The notes: generated by a model not told the origin, from the sequence alone. A DNA stretch of 64,000 nucleotides from an uncultured Opitutia bacterium (GCA_903840415.1 CAIMFY010000022.1:1-64000), one strand, 5' to 3'; counted from the stretch's first letter, positions 39,167 through 49,752 are shown. Numbers and translations are program-made.

Positions 39167-40906
39167 GTGGCTAAAATCGACGCAGCTGTCCCGACCAGGA
39201 CTCTTTCCTTGGCTTGGGCGCCGCAGTCATCCTATGTTAGACGTCCACCCAAAGTCATTCCGGCATTCTACCTCGAAAGAACAAGAGCATCCATACGCAC
39301 GAAATTCTTCCCTAGTCGCTGGCTGACCGCAGCATTGATGCTGTGTCTCGGCACGAAGGCGTGGTGAGCCACGCCTTGCTTCAACATCCTCGACTACGGC
39401 GCGCGCAATGACGGTTCCGCCCCGGCCACCGAAGCCTTCCGCGCCGCGATTTTGGCGGCCAAGACCGCCGGTGGTGGCACCGTCTTCGTTCCTGCCGGCC
39501 ACTACGTGACCGGTCCGATTGAAATGATTAGCAACCTCGTGCTAGGTTTCGACGCCGGCGCCGTCGTGCGATTTCCTGCCATGCATCTGCCCTTCACGAA
39601 GGGCCGGGAACAGGGGATCGAATGCTTAACTCCCGTTCCCTTGATTGGCGGTCACGACTTGGAGAACGTGACCATCACGGGTCGCGGCCTACTTACAACG
39701 GACAACGCCGACTGGCTGAAAATCATGGACCGGTCCCGCGGCTCCGCCAACGATCCCGGCTCGGCCTTCGGCGCCGCAAGGGAAAACCTGTTGCACTCGC
39801 TCGAAACGAAGACGCCGGCCTCCGAAGCAGACTATCTCAAGGTCGCCCCCGAACTGCGCCCGTCGTTCGTGCGATTCATGGAATGCATGAACGTCCTCGT
39901 CGAGGGCGTCCACTTCGTGGGCTCGTCGATGTGGACGGTTCATCTACTCTACACCGACAACGCCGTCGTCCGCGATGTCATCATCGAAACCTATCCCGGC
40001 GTGCACACCGACGGGATCGGCATCGACTCGAGCCGCAACGTGCGCGTGTCGGGCTGCTACATCGACACCGGCGACGACGGCATGGTCATCAAATCTGGCA
40101 AGGACGCTGACGGGCTTCGCGTCAATCGCCCCACCGAAAACATCTCGATCACCAACTGCATCGTGCACCGCGCCCACGGTGCCGTCGCGATTGGCAGCGA
40201 GACCTCCGGCTCCATCCGCAATGTTGTCGCGAGCAACATCACCTGTGACGGCACGCAGATGGGCGTGCGAATCAAGAGCCGCCGTGGACGCGGCGGGGTC
40301 GTCGAGAACCTGCAGTTCGACAACTCGACGATGGAAAACGTCGGCCAGGCGATCAACGTCACCAACTATTACATGATGGAGGGCGAGGTGCCGTCGGCCG
40401 ACGAGCCCGTCTCGAAGCGCACCCAGATTTTCCGCAACATCGCCATCAGCAACATGACGATCAACCACGCACGCGTGGTGATCGATGTGGAGGGTCTGCC
40501 GGAAATGCCGTTCTCCGGCTTGCGCATCTCGGATGTGATCGCGACCGGCCAGATTGGCATGAAGGCCTGCCACACCGTCGGCCTTGAGCTGCACAACGTG
40601 CAAATCAACGCCGAATCCGGCCCCGCGTTTCTCGTGCGGGATTCGCAGGACCTTGACCTTGATATGATCGCCACACGCCGGCCGCTCGCCGGTGTCCAAG
40701 TCGTGCGTCTCGACCACTGCCCCGGCGCCATTGTCCGTAACAGCCGCGCTTTCCCCGGCACCGGCACTTTTCTGCCAGTGGCCCCGGGCCAGCTGAAAGA
40801 CACGGTGAACATCAATAACGTCCTGGGCTCGGCCCAGAAACCGATGGAAGAGTCGACCGCAGATATTTGGCACGCGGCTGAGCTGCCGACTGAAAAAGGA
40901 ACCTGA
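39167..40906 (+). pseudogene. GH28 polygalacturonase gene with stop in the signal peptide
   Basis: The GH28 catalytic region (from FNILDYGARNDG, 39380 on) is complete: HTDGIGIDSS (the NTD-type motif), DTGDDGMVIKSG, a HGAVAIGSE (GHG-type) block and VRIKSRRGRGG (RIK), in the family's order. Just before it the same frame encodes a signal peptide (FFPSRWLTAALMLCLGTKAW) that ends in TGA at 39365-39367, followed by ATPCFNIL. The TGA falls near the expected cleavage site. No ATG starts the signal peptide either: an ATA is found where it would be expected. The first start after the TGA is a TTG at 39452, giving an unexported protein of 484 residues. Pectin hydrolysis outside the cell is probably lost. 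Confidence 0.75.
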
Positions 40907-41285
40907 CCGACCCCGGCGAAAACGTCGCTCACGTTTTGTCGCGGAATTTTTCACGACGGACGAAGACGGTTTCGTCAAGAATTCCTAAATGCCTGGAATC
41001 ATTAGCAAAATCCCCGGGATCATTCCGGGGAGATAATTTTGGCAGCTTTGCAAGTGAAGATCGAACCGTGCGAATCTGGCCGTCGGTCGGTTGCTCGCTA
41101 CTGTCCCGCGTCGATCAAATTTTTCATTTCAACCGAAGAAGCCATTCGGCGCTTAGGCAGGGATGCGTGCCGGAATCCATGATACTCGGCGTAAATAGCT
41201 GCAAGAATTCTCAACCAACGCATCCGGATAGCGGTCCAAGAATTGACATCCTTTTAGAGAACTTCTACCCAAAAGACACCCCCTG
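40907..41285. other. Intergenic region with one hairpin
   Basis: The region holds no gene. CCCCGG...CCGGGG at 41012-41030 forms an 8-bp hairpin with a 3-nt loop, perhaps a terminator for the GH28 transcript, though only a weak T-run follows. The promoter of the histidine kinase should lie between 41031 and 41285. Confidence 0.45.
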
Positions 41286-43613
41286 ATGTCTCACGACGCG
41301 CCTCCCATTCCCGAGGATTCGGTTACGAATTATATTCCCAAGGGAGCAACAGGCCAGGTCCAAAACGAGGGCGAGCGAAAATACCAGAGGATTTTCGAAA
41401 ACACCAAGACGGGTATCGTCGATACGACGCAGTCCGGGACAATCGTTACAGCGAATCTGGCGGTCGCACGGATTTTTGGCTATGAGTCGGCCGATGAACT
41501 TCTGCGCACGGCCCCGAGCATTTTAAGCCGATACGCTAACGCTGAAGACCGCACCACTTTGCTTCGCCAGCTCGAGGACGCCGAAATCATCGTTGATTAT
41601 GAAGTTCAAATGCTTCGGAAGGATGGCTCTGTAATGTGGGCCTGCCTCAATACCCATCTCGTTCGGGAGACATACAGCGAGCCACACTATCACAGCACCG
41701 TTGAGGATATCACGGCTCACAAAAATGCCGAGGCCGTGGTGGAGGAAGCCGCCGTCCATATCTTGCGCCAGCGACGGCTGACCATCACCACGGAGCTCGT
41801 CGTCATCGCCGGGCTAACGGCTGTCGTCTTTGGACTGTCGGGCTACTTCCATTGGTTTGAAGCCTTCACCACTTGGATTACGCAGCATCGAGGTCCCGCT
41901 CAGATTGATGAATTGGTTGTCACGTCAGTTTTTCTGGTGATGGCGCTTTTGGTTTTTTCCTTTCGGCGCTGGCGCGAATCCGAAATAGAAATCACGTCCC
42001 AGCGACCGGTGCAGGAGGCGTTGCGAGTGCTGCGCGCTGATCTGGAAATGCGCGTCAAACAACGAACCAACGAATTGCGCGCAACCAATGAAGCCCTGCG
42101 GCAAGGCGAGGAGCGCTATCGGATGTTATTCGATCGCAACCCGCTGCCGATGTGGCTCAGCGAGCCGGAGAGTTTGAAATTCATGGCCGTCAATGAGGCG
42201 GCAACGAAGCAATATGGTTACACGCGGGAGGAATTTCTCGCGATGAAAGTCACAGACATTCGCCCCCAAGAGGACGTTCCTCAGTTGCTGCGCTTTATCA
42301 CCGGAGACGGTGCCGAACGCAACCGGACCGGCGAATGGCGGCATCTCCGAAAAGATGGCTCGATCATTCAGGTCGAGATTTATTCTCGACCACTGACTTT
42401 CAACCATCGACCAGCGCGCTTGGTGCTCGCCGTGGACGTGACGGAGAAAAAGTTGATGGCAGAGAAATTGATCCACGGGCAGCGGATTGAAAGCCTTGGG
42501 ATGCTCGCCGGTGGCATCGCGCATGATCTGAATAACATCCTTTCGCCAATTACGATGATGGCGGGTATGCTGCAGGAGAAGTTAACGGATCCGGAAGACC
42601 GCGAGTTGTTGACCATGATGCATGCGGGCGCCCGCCGTGGGGCCGATATTATCAAGCAACTGCTGACGTTCAGCCGCGGCCAGAACGGCGAGCGCACGGA
42701 TGTGCAGCCTAAGCACTTGATTAACGAATTAGTGCAGTTGATGCGCGTAACTTTCCCGCGGGAAATCGACCTGCGGAAGCAGGTGCCAACCTCGCTCTGG
42801 TTGGTCAGCGCAGATCCGACCCAGCTGCATCAAGTCCTCCTGAATCTGTGCGTGAACGCCCGCGATGCGATGCCAACTGGTGGCAGTCTGACGCTCGCGG
42901 CGACCAACGTCATTTTGTCGGAGGCAGACACCAAGGTGTCGCCGCGTGCTAAGCCCGGACCTTATGTCGTCATCGAAATCCGCGACACGGGCCACGGGAT
43001 TCCGCCAGACATCAAACACCGAGTGTTCGACCCTTTTTTTACCACCAAACCGTTCGGAAAGGGCACCGGCTTGGGTTTGTCGACCGTGCTCGGAATCGTG
43101 CAAAGCCACGGCGGCTTTGTCGACGTTGATTCGGTTACAAACCAAGGCAGCACATTCAAAATCTACCTCCCGGCCATCACGGATGGCGTCGAAACGACTA
43201 CGGTGACTCAAGTTCCAGCGACTAACGCGATCGCTCAAAAATTGACCATCTTGGTGGTAGACGATGAACGCGTCATCCGCGATACTACGCGGGTTTTGCT
43301 GGAGCGAAAAAACTACGAAGTAATTACCGCCGTGCACGGCCAGGATGCATTGGAACAATATCTCCAACATCGCGGAGACGTGAGTTTAGTGCTGACCGAC
43401 CTCATGATGCCGGTGATGAACGGCGAGGCTCTAATCCGTGCGCTCCGGCACCAAGATCCCGCGCTTAAAATCATCGCCATGAGCGGACTCTCCGAAACGG
43501 ACCAAACTGAAGGATTGGCCGCCATCGGCGTGCCAGTCGAGCTAAAGAAGCCTTTTGATGGACCCATGCTACTCGCCACGATCGATCGAGTGCTGACTCC
43601 AGTCGGAGAGTGA
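41286..43613 (+). CDS. Hybrid sensor histidine kinase (PAS-TM-PAS-HisKA-HATPase-REC)
   Basis: A 775-residue protein. PAS domain 1 is at about 28-150 (YQRIFENTKTGIVDTTQSG), two transmembrane helices at about 163-186 and 208-231, a coiled coil (LRADLEMRVKQRTNELRATN), PAS domain 2 at about 275-395, HisKA with His413 in GGIAHDLNNILSP, HATPase with DTGHGIPP and GTGLGLS, and a receiver domain with Asp705 in LTDLMMP. PAS 1 precedes the membrane anchor, so it is cytoplasmic, which is unusual. It is isolated, with no partner response regulator gene beside it. Confidence 0.93.
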   Translation: MSHDAPPIPEDSVTNYIPKGATGQVQNEGERKYQRIFENTKTGIVDTTQSGTIVTANLAVARIFGYESADELLRTAPSILSRYANAEDRTTLLRQLEDAEIIVDYEVQMLRKDGSVMWACLNTHLVRETYSEPHYHSTVEDITAHKNAEAVVEEAAVHILRQRRLTITTELVVIAGLTAVVFGLSGYFHWFEAFTTWITQHRGPAQIDELVVTSVFLVMALLVFSFRRWRESEIEITSQRPVQEALRVLRADLEMRVKQRTNELRATNEALRQGEERYRMLFDRNPLPMWLSEPESLKFMAVNEAATKQYGYTREEFLAMKVTDIRPQEDVPQLLRFITGDGAERNRTGEWRHLRKDGSIIQVEIYSRPLTFNHRPARLVLAVDVTEKKLMAEKLIHGQRIESLGMLAGGIAHDLNNILSPITMMAGMLQEKLTDPEDRELLTMMHAGARRGADIIKQLLTFSRGQNGERTDVQPKHLINELVQLMRVTFPREIDLRKQVPTSLWLVSADPTQLHQVLLNLCVNARDAMPTGGSLTLAATNVILSEADTKVSPRAKPGPYVVIEIRDTGHGIPPDIKHRVFDPFFTTKPFGKGTGLGLSTVLGIVQSHGGFVDVDSVTNQGSTFKIYLPAITDGVETTTVTQVPATNAIAQKLTILVVDDERVIRDTTRVLLERKNYEVITAVHGQDALEQYLQHRGDVSLVLTDLMMPVMNGEALIRALRHQDPALKIIAMSGLSETDQTEGLAAIGVPVELKKPFDGPMLLATIDRVLTPVGE

Positions 43614-43777
43614 TGGCACGATGGGATTGAGAAGCAGTCGGATTGGAAATTCCCATGCACTTGTCGGTGCCGCCTAAGATTAGTGGCCGATCCAAACTTC
43701 GCAAAAAAAATTTGCACTTACATTCAAGGCGCGACGACTGGTGCGAAAAGTCCTGTCCTACAGGTGTTCTGCCCTCA

Positions 43778-46447
43778 CTACTCTCGCCACGGGTGGCCGG
43801 AGCGATAGGCGGTCAGGCAGGATTCGGCTTTTTTCAACAAGGCCTCGTTCCGGCTTGAACGAGCGGCGGCAACGGCCCGAGTGGCAATGTCCGCCGCTTC
43901 CCGGAAGCGTCCGCACTCGGCGAGCGCGGCTGCGTAGCCGCTCAGCGACAGATAATCGGAATGGTCGCGGACAATCAGCTCGGCAACCTGGAGCGCTTCG
44001 GACCCGTTGCGGGCTTGGTCGTCGGAACTCGTCGCGAGAATCCAGATCAGATTGTTTGCAGTCGTGAGATCGAACTGAACGGCTAGGGAGCGCCGGTAAA
44101 GCTCCGCCGCGGCGACGCGCGCGCCGGCTTGATACAGCCGAACCGCTTCGGCACCATACAACGGATACCGTTGGGCGGGACTCGCGCAGGCGATGGCTTT
44201 GGCTTCCGCCTTCACCGCCTCATTGCCGTCGTTGCGCGCGAGCAGCAAGTGAGCCTTGATCAACCAGAACTCCGCTGACTGCGGCGCAAGATCAAGTGCT
44301 TGATCGAGTTTCGCCTCACCTGGGCCCAGGCGCCCGGCGTTGATGTCAGCCGCCGCCGCCTCGTAGAGCGCCTCCGCCTCCGGTTCACTGAATCGGGTCG
44401 CAAACACCGACAAGCGAATCCCGTGGAGCGGCACGTCCGGCGGAGATTCATACGGGATCGGCGTCAGCCAGATCGGAGCCGGCTGGCCGACCAGCAACGC
44501 GTAGCCGAAGGTGGCGCGCAGGGCCTCCGCTCCGGCGCCGGGGTGCAGCAGGTCGAAATATTCCGCCAGGAAATTCGTGTCCGAGATCATGACGACGTGC
44601 GTCACGCCCCGCTGCCGGATCAGCCGGCGGGCTTCGGTTTCGTCCGATGCGGAGAACATTTCCGCCGCGGCTTTGGCGCCCGCCAGATTTTCCCAATAGA
44701 GCGTGCCGATCGACTTGAACCCGCCGTAATAACTGATCCCGGCAGACGCGTTCGGGCTGGCGAGTAAAACGACGGCTCCGGTCGGTTGAGCGGCACGGAT
44801 CGCGGACGCGATGTCACGATACAACGGCTGCAGCGCGTCATCGGGAGCGATCGCGCCGGCGCGATTCGCGGCGACTTGCGCATAAATGCGACCGACGATC
44901 GCCGGGGCGCAGAGTAGAACGACGATGCCGGCAACGCAGTTCCACCGCGTCGCGGGCTTCCGTCCTGAGACCAAGGCCGCGTAGCCCACAAGGATTAGCA
45001 CGATCATCGCAGCGCTGGCGCTTGGCCACCAGCGAGCCTGAGCGACGCTCAGACTCAGCAGGGCGGCGCAGAGTGCGGTCGCGAATGCGGCGATGATTCG
45101 ATCGGCCGATCGACCACGCCACAGGAGGACAATCGAGGCCAAAAGGGTTGCGACGAACCACGGCACTTTCGCGATGATCGTGCCCCAGCCGAACAGTCGG
45201 ATGGTTTCGGGCAGCGAGAGTCCCTCGGAGACGTAGGCCGAAAGCCGGGCGATAAACGGATCGAATACGACGAACACCCGCTCGCGCCAAACTCCAATGA
45301 CCACCGGTGCCGCGGCGACCGCAAGGACCGCCGCAAACAGGGCGAGGCGTCCCCACCAAGCGACGGATCGGATCCCAGCGCGAGGTGAGACGCGGTCGCC
45401 GCTCAGCTTCGACGCGCCACGTGTTATTGCGCCCTGATGAGGAACGCCGGAGCGCCCCTCGCCGATTTGTGCGATGATTTCGGCACCTCCCCTCCACGCC
45501 AGCGCGTAAAGCGGATGATTTACTTCGAGGCGGAAGCCAAGATGGTGCGGAGCATATTCCAGCAGGTAAAACGCGAAGCTGAGCGCCGCGCCCACCTTCC
45601 CCCACAGCCGCCACAGCCCGGGTTCGAACCGGACGTTTTGCGCCGCGGTGTTCCGACCGCAGCCGAGAATCACGATCGCTGCGATTGCGCCCGTCAGCGC
45701 AATCGCGGGGATCAGCGTTGCGGCGCTGATCCACATTCCGACTGCGCCGCAGACTGCGGAGAAGATTGCGGCTGATCGCGCGCCCGGGACCGACGATGGC
45801 AGGAGCGTCAACGACGAGCTTGGGACAGCGCGGAATCCGAGACCCATGAAAACGGCACCGAGCACCAGTCCAAGCGTCGCTGCCGCGAGCAGACCGTGGT
45901 GATCGACATAGTTGGGGCTAAACCCGGCGTAAAAGTCGGGGTTGCCGACCATCAGGAGCGCGAGGAGCACACCCGCTCCGAAGCCCGCGCGGCGGCTCAC
46001 GCAGGCCGAGAACAGAACCACGACCCCGAGCAGCAGCGGCAAATTGAACCAGGCCAGCGACCGTTCCATCGCCTGCGGTTGTGGTTCACCGGTGACAGCG
46101 TGGCGCAACCACCCGGCGCCAGCGATCGTCCACGCGAAACCACTGTTCCAATGCACTTCACGACCGTAGGGCGCGTTGTCGGTATCCGTGCGGCGGAGCT
46201 GGGGACCTACACCATCCGCCAGCGCCAGCGCGTGTCGAACCCATGCTTCCGCGTCGGCAAAGCCGGTCGGACAGATCCGTTGCATTGGGGTGGACGCGAC
46301 CGGCGCGCCGCGCAGTCCGAGCCGACTGATACGATCCACATAGTCGCGGACCACAGTGGCGTGCAGATACAGCACGCCGGCGAGGAGCACCCATACGAAG
46401 GGAAGACCAATCCACCGGGTGCGCTTAGTTTCTGCAGTCACTTCCAT
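43778..46447 (-). CDS. STT3-like GT-C membrane glycosyltransferase with C-terminal TPRs
   Basis: An 889-residue protein with about 11 hydrophobic segments in residues 1-560. The first periplasmic loop contains LRRTDTDNAPYGREVHWNSG, and a later loop has GFSPNYVDHHGL, both like the acceptor and metal sites of oligosaccharyltransferases (STT3/PglB). The C-terminal 200 residues have TPR-like helices (EAEALYEAAAADINAGRLG, then LWLIKAHLLLARNDGNEA). It could transfer sugar chains from a lipid carrier to protein in the periplasm; this is inferred. It ends convergent with the kinase gene after a 164-bp gap. Confidence 0.65.
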   Translation of the reverse strand: MEVTAETKRTRWIGLPFVWVLLAGVLYLHATVVRDYVDRISRLGLRGAPVASTPMQRICPTGFADAEAWVRHALALADGVGPQLRRTDTDNAPYGREVHWNSGFAWTIAGAGWLRHAVTGEPQPQAMERSLAWFNLPLLLGVVVLFSACVSRRAGFGAGVLLALLMVGNPDFYAGFSPNYVDHHGLLAAATLGLVLGAVFMGLGFRAVPSSSLTLLPSSVPGARSAAIFSAVCGAVGMWISAATLIPAIALTGAIAAIVILGCGRNTAAQNVRFEPGLWRLWGKVGAALSFAFYLLEYAPHHLGFRLEVNHPLYALAWRGGAEIIAQIGEGRSGVPHQGAITRGASKLSGDRVSPRAGIRSVAWWGRLALFAAVLAVAAAPVVIGVWRERVFVVFDPFIARLSAYVSEGLSLPETIRLFGWGTIIAKVPWFVATLLASIVLLWRGRSADRIIAAFATALCAALLSLSVAQARWWPSASAAMIVLILVGYAALVSGRKPATRWNCVAGIVVLLCAPAIVGRIYAQVAANRAGAIAPDDALQPLYRDIASAIRAAQPTGAVVLLASPNASAGISYYGGFKSIGTLYWENLAGAKAAAEMFSASDETEARRLIRQRGVTHVVMISDTNFLAEYFDLLHPGAGAEALRATFGYALLVGQPAPIWLTPIPYESPPDVPLHGIRLSVFATRFSEPEAEALYEAAAADINAGRLGPGEAKLDQALDLAPQSAEFWLIKAHLLLARNDGNEAVKAEAKAIACASPAQRYPLYGAEAVRLYQAGARVAAAELYRRSLAVQFDLTTANNLIWILATSSDDQARNGSEALQVAELIVRDHSDYLSLSGYAAALAECGRFREAADIATRAVAAARSSRNEALLKKAESCLTAYRSGHPWRE

Positions 46448-46868
46448 CCGGCTCGTAGCTGGCTGGAAAAACGCGCGCTTGCCGAGTCCATTCAGCGAAC
46501 AACGAACGCTTCTGCGAGCGGGATACAGCGGCTTGCCCCCGGCCGCGAGAGTATCGGAGCTACGCTTACCGTCGCTCGCATCCGCGCCGCCAAGTAGTCG
46601 GCCAGAACTGCGGGCTTTGTGTTATCCTCCCGTGACTGCAATGCATGGAGTTCTCTTCACTCTGGGCTCTTAACCTGCCGCCCTCTTCCGTTGGCATCTT
46701 GCTCCCTCGCCTTGCGTATGCTGGCGGACGCCACCAAGGAATCGGCCGTCACACCGCGCGATGACCGGGTCAAATCGGAGGCGTTGTTGGGGCCGCGATG
46801 CGCGATCTCTGCGTGATGTTAGACTTGCCACAGGATTAGGCGCGCGGTCTCGTCCCATCGAATCAACG
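46448..46868. other. Divergent intergenic region, nothing identified
   Basis: About 420 bp between the divergent STT3-like and MDR genes. Several short frames exist but none resembles a protein. It must hold the promoters of both genes. Confidence 0.4.
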
Positions 46869-47828
46869 ATGAAAGTCATTGCCGCAGCAGGATACGGTCC
46901 TCTTGAGCGAATGGCGCAGGTCGAAGCGCCACTGCCAGAACCTGCGGGCGGCGAGGTTCGCGTGCGCGTGGTGGCCTCTGCACTGAACCCGGCGGACTAC
47001 AAGGTCATCCTGGGAACAATGAAGTTCCTACATGGGCGCAGGCGGCCTCTCGTCGTCGGCTACGACTTCTCCGGAACCGTCGACGCCATCGGTCCCGCGG
47101 TGACCGGCGTTGCGCCGGGCGACGACGTGTTTGGCTTTCTGCCCTACGGCCCGTTCAACCAACAGGGAGCGTTTGCCGAGGCGCTGATCGCGAAATGCGA
47201 TGCAATCGCGAAGAAGCCGGCGAGCGTCCCGCACGAGCGCGCCGCCGCCGCCGTCACCACGGGATTGACCGCTTTGCAGGCGATCCGCGACGTCGGGCAA
47301 CTTCCCGCTACAGGGCGGCCGCAGGTGCTCGTCACCGGCGTTTCTGGCGGAGTGGGCTCGATGGCGATCGCCGTCGCGCAGCGACTGGGCGCGACCGTAA
47401 CGGCCGTTGGTTCCGGACGAGGGCTGGAGATTGCCCGGAGGCTCGGCGCCGCGGCTGTCATTGACCGCACGAAGCAGTCCGTTCCAGGCCACTTGAGCGC
47501 ACAGTTCGACGTGGTCTTCGACGCGGCAGCCGCTTACCGTTGGCGCGAATGGCGCGGCGCGCTGAAGCCCAACGGAACCTACGTGACTACACTACCCTCG
47601 CTTGCTTTCGTCGTCGACAAGTTTCGCAGCCTTTTGGCCGGGTCGCGCGTCGGTTTCGTCAACGTCAAGTCGCGTGCGACCGACCTGCGTCTGCTCGCCT
47701 CGTGGCTCGAGGATGGACTCGACGTGTCTGTGCTTTCCACGATTCCGGTTCGGGAAGTGCCCGCGGGACTGCGCCGGTTAAAGGAGGGCGGCGGCCGGAT
47801 AGCCGTGCGGGTTGCGGACGGATTCTAA
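46869..47828 (+). CDS. Medium-chain dehydrogenase/reductase (quinone oxidoreductase-like)
   Basis: A 319-residue protein starting at the ATG at 46869; the open frame upstream is not protein-like. It has the GroES-like domain (EVRVRVVASALNPADYK, GYDFSGTVDAIG), and a Rossmann domain with VLVTGVSGGVGSMAIAVAQ. No structural zinc cysteines are seen, so it is of the zinc-free quinone oxidoreductase type and would use NADPH. Substrate unknown. Confidence 0.85.
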   Translation: MKVIAAAGYGPLERMAQVEAPLPEPAGGEVRVRVVASALNPADYKVILGTMKFLHGRRRPLVVGYDFSGTVDAIGPAVTGVAPGDDVFGFLPYGPFNQQGAFAEALIAKCDAIAKKPASVPHERAAAAVTTGLTALQAIRDVGQLPATGRPQVLVTGVSGGVGSMAIAVAQRLGATVTAVGSGRGLEIARRLGAAAVIDRTKQSVPGHLSAQFDVVFDAAAAYRWREWRGALKPNGTYVTTLPSLAFVVDKFRSLLAGSRVGFVNVKSRATDLRLLASWLEDGLDVSVLSTIPVREVPAGLRRLKEGGGRIAVRVADGF

Positions 47829-48082
47829 CCGGCGATCCCGGCTTGAACGCGCCCTCTTCAAGCTCTGCAAGTGCTAGGCGCACCGTGTCGCCGGTGGCCT
47901 TCACGATTGGCACCCGATCGCCAGACACTGATTTTCGCCCGATTCCAAAAGCATGCCCACAGAAACAACGCAGATTGTAGCGTGTTGGTTTTCGGGTCTT
48001 GCCAGCTGAACCACATGGTCCGACGGCTAGTGCTCGCATAATTTTGCCAACAGTGATCTAATTTTTTCTCATCAATAAAATA

Positions 48083-48322
48083 ATGAACACTCCAGTCATT
48101 GCTCAAAAATCCCCGTATGCAGTCAACGTTGAAGCCGGCAAGACCTATGCGTGGTGCGCCTGCGGCCTTAGCAAGAACCAGCCATTTTGCGACGGCTCGC
48201 ACAAAGGCACCGGACTTGCTCCCAAAATGTTCAAAGCGGACAAGGCTGAAACAGTCTATTTTTGCGGCTGCAAGCATTCGAAGACAGGTGCGACCTGCGA
48301 CGGCTCGCACAAGAGTCTGTAA
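48083..48322 (+). CDS. Two-motif CDGSH iron-sulfur protein
   Basis: A 79-residue protein with two CDGSH centres: [16 protein letters not shown] and [16 protein letters not shown]. Each binds a 2Fe-2S cluster through three Cys and one His. Proteins of this size and duplicated layout are common in bacteria; the role in redox or cluster transfer is not defined. Confidence 0.9.
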   Translation: MNTPVIAQKSPYAVNVEAGKTYAWCACGLSKNQPFCDGSHKGTGLAPKMFKADKAETVYFCGCKHSKTGATCDGSHKSL

Positions 48323-48433
48323 AGCAAAGTGGAATCTCTTCGGCCGGGCGACACCGCTTCCCGTTAACCGTGCCTGCGGAGTGGAGCGCGGGTTTTGTAC
48401 TGCTCCGAAAACGAACAGTCTGGAAACGCGCTT

Positions 48434-48937
48434 CTAAAGCAGACAGCCCGCGAGCGCGGCCAAGACCAAAATCAGAACGACAGGGACCCGCTGGCTAAGA
48501 GCTAACACCAATGCTCCGACTGCGATCAGAGAACCACTCCAATCACGGATTAGGGAGACCGCGAGACCGCCGGCGATCGCAAGCGTCAGACCGACTACAC
48601 CTAAGCCGAGACCCCGACTTAGATCCTGCACCGCCTGTAGCTTTTCTACACGAAGGTGGATCGCCGAAACGGCCAAGGCGAGCAGAGGCGGCAGGCTCAG
48701 GGCGATGAGCGCTAAGCCTGCGCCCCACCAACCAAAGGTGAGATAGCCCAAGCTAATGCTCCAGAGGCCAGTGGGACCGGGACTGACCTGACCGACCGCA
48801 ATCGCCGTGACGAAGTCTGTGTCCTTGGCCCAGCCGACCGCAGTGAGATCCTTCTGAAGAAAGGGCAAGTTACCGAGACCTCCCGTGGAAAACAGCGAGG
48901 CCTTCAGGAACAGCCAGAAATAATTAAACGGATTCAT
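48434..48937 (-). CDS. chrA: Chromate transporter, C-terminal-half subunit (CHR)
   Basis: A 167-residue membrane protein with the CHR signature FLKASLFSTGGLGNLPFL and VGQVSPGPTGLWSISLGYL. It pairs with the preceding gene, encoding the other half of a ChrA-type exporter. Start overlaps the partner stop by 4 bp. The pair equals one full-length ChrA (about 380 residues). Confidence 0.88.
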   Translation of the reverse strand: MNPFNYFWLFLKASLFSTGGLGNLPFLQKDLTAVGWAKDTDFVTAIAVGQVSPGPTGLWSISLGYLTFGWWGAGLALIALSLPPLLALAVSAIHLRVEKLQAVQDLSRGLGLGVVGLTLAIAGGLAVSLIRDWSGSLIAVGALVLALSQRVPVVLILVLAALAGCLL

Positions 48938-49551
48938 GAGCGATCAGTTTTTAACGCGCGGGGGGGCTCAATCGGGATCAGCAGTGACAGCACCGCAGTA
49001 GCGATCCCCGCGAGCAGAAGAATAAACAGCGGCGAAAGGCTGGTCACGGACATGAGCAGAGCGGCCCCACTGGCTACACCAACATTCGCGCTCAATCGGA
49101 GCCGGCCCTCATTGCGAGCTTGGGTCAAGAGCGGTAGGCCCATTCTGACTCCGTTCGCCAAACTCAGGCCGATGGTGGCCGGCAAGATTCCTCGCATCGC
49201 GGCTTGGACCAGCGGAAATCCGCGGATGACGGAGAAACCGGCCGTCATCAGGACCGTCACCGTGGCACTCGGAATGAGGAGACCGGCCATTGTCGTCACC
49301 ACCCCAGGCCAACCTCGCAATTTGTAACCGATCAATGCCGTGAGTTTGACGAGATTAATGCCAGGCGAAATCTGCGCGAGCGCCCAAGTTTGCAAAAATT
49401 CCGATTCCGTCATCCACCCCCTTTCAATCGAGGCCTTGTGGATGAGATAAAAAGTCGAAGATCCTCCGCCAAAAGATTGGGCGCCCAAGGTAATCCACAC
49501 CAGAAGCAGTTCCCCGATTCTTGGCTGTTGCGGCTTCATTGTGGACGTCAT
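48934..49551 (-). CDS. chrA: Chromate transporter, N-terminal-half subunit (CHR)
   Basis: About 205 residues from the ATG at 49551 (the frame is open to 49572). It has LLLVWITLGAQSFGGGSSTF and LAQISPGINLVKLTALIGYK, the N-half counterpart of the CHR signature, and five hydrophobic segments. It exports or imports chromate/sulfate through the inner membrane together with its partner; splitting into two short chains is a known CHR arrangement. Confidence 0.88.
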   Translation of the reverse strand: MTSTMKPQQPRIGELLLVWITLGAQSFGGGSSTFYLIHKASIERGWMTESEFLQTWALAQISPGINLVKLTALIGYKLRGWPGVVTTMAGLLIPSATVTVLMTAGFSVIRGFPLVQAAMRGILPATIGLSLANGVRMGLPLLTQARNEGRLRLSANVGVASGAALLMSVTSLSPLFILLLAGIATAVLSLLIPIEPPRALKTDRS

Positions 49552-49676
49552 GATAACTAATCTATAACACACTCAACGTGTGTCCGAATTATCGGGGAAG
49601 CTCAGCAAACTGCTGTCCTTCATGGTTCAGCATTCGGACTTTAGCATGACGCTGTCAGTGCGCAGTGCCTTCAAGA

Positions 49677-49752
49677 TGGTGGACCAGAGGAGGATCAAAC
49701 TCCTGACCTCGTCGTTGCGAACGACGCGCTCTATCAACTGAGCTACTGGCCC
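49677..49752 (-). tRNA. tRNA-Ala (CGC)
   Basis: A 76-nt cloverleaf: acceptor GGGCCAG pairs with CTGGTCC (one G-U), discriminator A, encoded CCA, D-arm TAGCTCAG, anticodon loop TTCGCAA giving CGC, T-loop TTTGATC. Confidence 0.93.
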
